Of a DNA stretch of 8,960 nt, positions 6,958 through 8,960 are shown piece after piece. The DNA is from Candidatus Omnitrophota bacterium. GTDB lineage: Bacteria; Omnitrophota; Gorgyraeia; Gygaellales; Profunditerraquicolaceae. Both the position numbers and the translations under genes were made by a program. Each line of letters begins with the position of its first letter. The stretch's first letter is position 1. The notes beneath the pieces are model-generated. The model was not told the origin of the DNA and searched no databases. It saw only the letters and a program-made list of their open reading frames with translations. Location of the stretch: contig JAUYDQ010000128.1 in assembly GCA_030691725.1 (NCBI GenBank), positions 1 through 8,960 of the forward strand. The letters run 5' to 3'.

Positions 6958-7715
6958 TGGAATCAGTCGGGACTAAACTTAAAAATCTGCGTTTACAAAA
7001 GGGCTTAAGCCTTGAAGAAGTACACAAGAAGACAAAAATTCATTTAAATATACTTAAGGCCATAGAAGAGGATAGTCTCGTAAATTTTAGCCCGGTGTAC
7101 ATAAAAGGATTTTTAAAAATCTACTGTAAATTTTTAGGCGTTGACCCTCGGGATTGCATGCCTGATTATAAAGAACCTAAAACTACAATTAGCTACGTGT
7201 CGGATTTTCAAGAAAAACCAGCTTCATTGTTTAAAATGTCCTCATTTAAACTTTTTCTCCTTAAAGCCAGACATATAAAAATAATTGTTACGATTATTTT
7301 AATACTTATATTTATTATGGGCTTATTTAATTTAGGTAAATTTATTTCTTTTAAGGCTAGCCGGCTCTCCAAGAGAGCTGAACTACCTGCCGTAATTTCA
7401 TCCAAGGCAGACAATAGGATTCCTAAACCTAAGTTACAGAATTCACCTGTAGTAAAAATAATAACCTTAGATATACACGCCAAAGAAAATTGCTTTATAC
7501 AGGTAAAATCCGATGGCCGAGTTATGTTTCAAAATATCTTAAAGAAGGGTAGATCCGAAAGCTGGCAGGCAAAAGATAAAATAGAGATTTCTTTAGGGAA
7601 TGCCGGAGTTGTTGAATTAGAAGTAAATGGTAAGCGTATATCGGGCCTGGGCAGGAGAGGTCAGGCGCTTAAGAATATATTGATTACTAAGGAAGGTTTA
7701 AGTATAAAGCGATGA
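6957..7715 (+). CDS. rodZ: RodZ-like cell-shape protein: HTH domain, one membrane helix, DUF4115-type C-terminus
   Basis: RodZ links the MreB cytoskeleton to the membrane and the wall-elongation machinery. The 252 residues show a cytoplasmic XRE-like helix-turn-helix domain (about 3-70), a single membrane helix (about 107-130), a short linker and a C-terminal beta-rich domain with family-typical text (AKENCFIQVKSDG near 173-186 and LGNAGVVELEVNG near 215-227). In RodZ the helix-turn-helix fold binds MreB rather than DNA; that is family knowledge, not something the sequence shows. I chose the ATG at 6957 over the adjacent GTG at 6954 because TGATG gives the usual one-base overlap with the ftsK stop and AAGGGTGAG lies just upstream. 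The end overlaps rimO by 4 nt (ATGA). No mreB is in the window. A generic membrane-bound XRE regulator is the alternative, but the C-terminal domain favours RodZ. Confidence 0.87.
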   Translation: MESVGTKLKNLRLQKGLSLEEVHKKTKIHLNILKAIEEDSLVNFSPVYIKGFLKIYCKFLGVDPRDCMPDYKEPKTTISYVSDFQEKPASLFKMSSFKLFLLKARHIKIIVTIILILIFIMGLFNLGKFISFKASRLSKRAELPAVISSKADNRIPKPKLQNSPVVKIITLDIHAKENCFIQVKSDGRVMFQNILKKGRSESWQAKDKIEISLGNAGVVELEVNGKRISGLGRRGQALKNILITKEGLSIKR

Positions 7716-8959
7716 GAGATAAGATCGGGATCTTAAGTTTGGGCTGTCCCAGAAACTTAGTAGATTCAGAAAGTATTTTGGGTGGATTAGCCTTGAGAGG
7801 ATACCCTATTGTAGATATAGATAAGGCAGATGTGGCAATAGTGAATACCTGTGCTTTTATAGAAGATGCCAAGACGGAATCAATAGATGCCATACTGGAT
7901 TTGATTGATTTAAAAAGACAAGGCAAACTTAAGAAGATAATTGTTTATGGTTGTTTGGCCGAGCGCTATAAAGATAAATTACATAAGGAACTTCCGGAAG
8001 TCGACGCTTTTGTGGGAAAAACTTCTTTAAATCATAATCTTGGGACATTTCGCCTTACTCCCAAACATTATGCATATGTAAAAATCTGTGAAGGCTGTAT
8101 AAACAATTGCAGTTATTGTGTTATTCCGAAGATAAAAGGAAGATTCACCAGCCTTGATATAGATTCTATACTTGGTAAAATAGAAAGACTCGATAAAAAT
8201 AAAGTCTCAGAGGTAAATATTATCGGTCAGGATATCACGGGTTACGGTCTGGATTTATACGGAAGCACGAGATTACCTGAACTCTTAAAGAGGATAATTA
8301 AGAAAAGCCCAAATATCGGCTGGTTAAGACTACTTTATCTGTATCCCAGCCGCATTAACGATGAATTATTAGAGTTGATTAAAGATGAGCCCAGGGTTTG
8401 CAAATACATCGATTTACCTTTGCAGCACATAAATGACCGGATATTAAAGTTAATGCACAGGCAGACGACCAGACAGGACATCTTAAGGACTATCGATAAA
8501 ATTAGAAAGAAGATTCCTAATATAGCAATACGCACTTCAATCATAGTAGGATTTCCTTCAGAAACAGACAAGGATTTTAAGGAATTATTGGATTTTATCG
8601 AAGATGTAAAGTTTGAAAGATTAGGTGCATTTATCTATTCCCGGGAAGAGGGCACGCAGGCGTATAATTTTAAAAAGCAGATTCCGGCTGCAATTAAAGG
8701 AGGGCGTTTTAATACTCTTATGATGCAACAGCAAAAAATCTCCCAGGATGTAAATAAAGAATTTTTAGGAAAGATTATCGATGTCTTAATAGATGAAAAA
8801 GAAGAAGATTTTTATTTAGGCCGTACTCAATACGATGCCCCCGAAGTGGATGGCCTGATTTACGTGGATTCTAAGAAAGCATTAAAAGTCGGCGACTTTG
8901 TAAAGGTAGAAATTACCGATACCCTAGAATACGATTTAGTGGGAAAGGCATTATTATGA
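7712..8959 (+). CDS. rimO: Ribosomal protein S12 methylthiotransferase (radical SAM)
   Basis: RimO adds a methylthio group to a conserved aspartate of ribosomal protein S12, using two 4Fe-4S clusters and S-adenosylmethionine. The 415 residues show the N-terminal UPF0004 domain with its three cluster cysteines (C12 in SLGCPRN, C47 in NTCAF, C81 in YGCLAE), then the radical SAM core with C129-x3-C133-x2-C136, then a C-terminal TRAM domain (about 350-415). RTQYDAPEVDG in the TRAM domain is characteristic of RimO rather than the tRNA enzyme MiaB, as is the opening GxLSLGCPRNLVDSE pattern. The length is slightly below E. coli RimO (441). The ATG overlaps the rodZ stop as ATGA and there is no well-spaced Shine-Dalgarno (AAGGAAGG is about 15 nt away), so translation is probably coupled to rodZ. 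Its own stop lies in another ATGA at the window edge. Confidence 0.96.
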   Translation: MRDKIGILSLGCPRNLVDSESILGGLALRGYPIVDIDKADVAIVNTCAFIEDAKTESIDAILDLIDLKRQGKLKKIIVYGCLAERYKDKLHKELPEVDAFVGKTSLNHNLGTFRLTPKHYAYVKICEGCINNCSYCVIPKIKGRFTSLDIDSILGKIERLDKNKVSEVNIIGQDITGYGLDLYGSTRLPELLKRIIKKSPNIGWLRLLYLYPSRINDELLELIKDEPRVCKYIDLPLQHINDRILKLMHRQTTRQDILRTIDKIRKKIPNIAIRTSIIVGFPSETDKDFKELLDFIEDVKFERLGAFIYSREEGTQAYNFKKQIPAAIKGGRFNTLMMQQQKISQDVNKEFLGKIIDVLIDEKEEDFYLGRTQYDAPEVDGLIYVDSKKALKVGDFVKVEITDTLEYDLVGKALL

Positions 8960-8960
8960 A
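8956..8960 (+). other. Possible start of a following gene (ATGA overlap)
   Basis: The rimO stop TGA (8957-8959) overlaps an ATG at 8956-8958, the same ATGA arrangement seen at the rodZ/rimO junction. In many bacteria with this gene order the next gene is pgsA (phosphatidylglycerophosphate synthase), followed by cinA and recA. Only five bases are visible, so both the gene and its identity are inference. Confidence 0.3.

Overview
This is an ordinary-looking chromosomal window of a bacterium. All genes are on the + strand and tightly packed, with no mobile elements, CRISPR arrays, tRNA or rRNA genes. DNA is moderately AT-rich by eye. Starts are a mix of ATG, GTG and TTG, and some Shine-Dalgarno sites are strong. 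The gene order (rpsO, pnp, ftsK, rodZ, rimO, and probably another gene overlapping the rimO stop) and the protein style suggest an uncultured, anaerobe-type lineage such as Omnitrophota. That placement is a low-confidence impression from memory, not a search result.

Layout. Positions 3-2015 hold the C-terminal 670 residues of a UvrD/PcrA-type helicase fused to an iron-sulfur PD-(D/E)XK nuclease; its start lies outside the window. A 64-residue, two-helix membrane protein of unknown function (2054-2248) follows with a strong Shine-Dalgarno. A 122-bp intergenic region carries a near-perfect sigma-70-type promoter (2312-2340). It drives rpsO (TTG start at 2371), then pnp, ftsK, rodZ and rimO with little spacing or with overlapping stop/start codons, so these five probably form one operon. 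An ATGA at 8956-8959 suggests that a further gene starts at the window edge.

The genes cover housekeeping roles: repair of DNA breaks (helicase-nuclease), ribosome structure and modification (S15; RimO acting on S12), RNA turnover (PNPase), chromosome segregation at division (FtsK) and cell shape (RodZ).

The most striking point is in ftsK. One in-frame TAA (6172-6174) replaces exactly one codon between the Walker A and Walker B halves of the motor, and the reading frame continues unchanged to 6957 with every later FtsK motif intact. The stop sits at the 3' end of a 7-nt A-rich loop, closed by a perfect 8-bp inverted repeat that extends to 12 bp with G-U pairs. This could be a sequencing or assembly error, a recent nonsense mutation, or a recoded or split motor protein; sequence alone cannot decide. 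I see no other candidate for a new system here.
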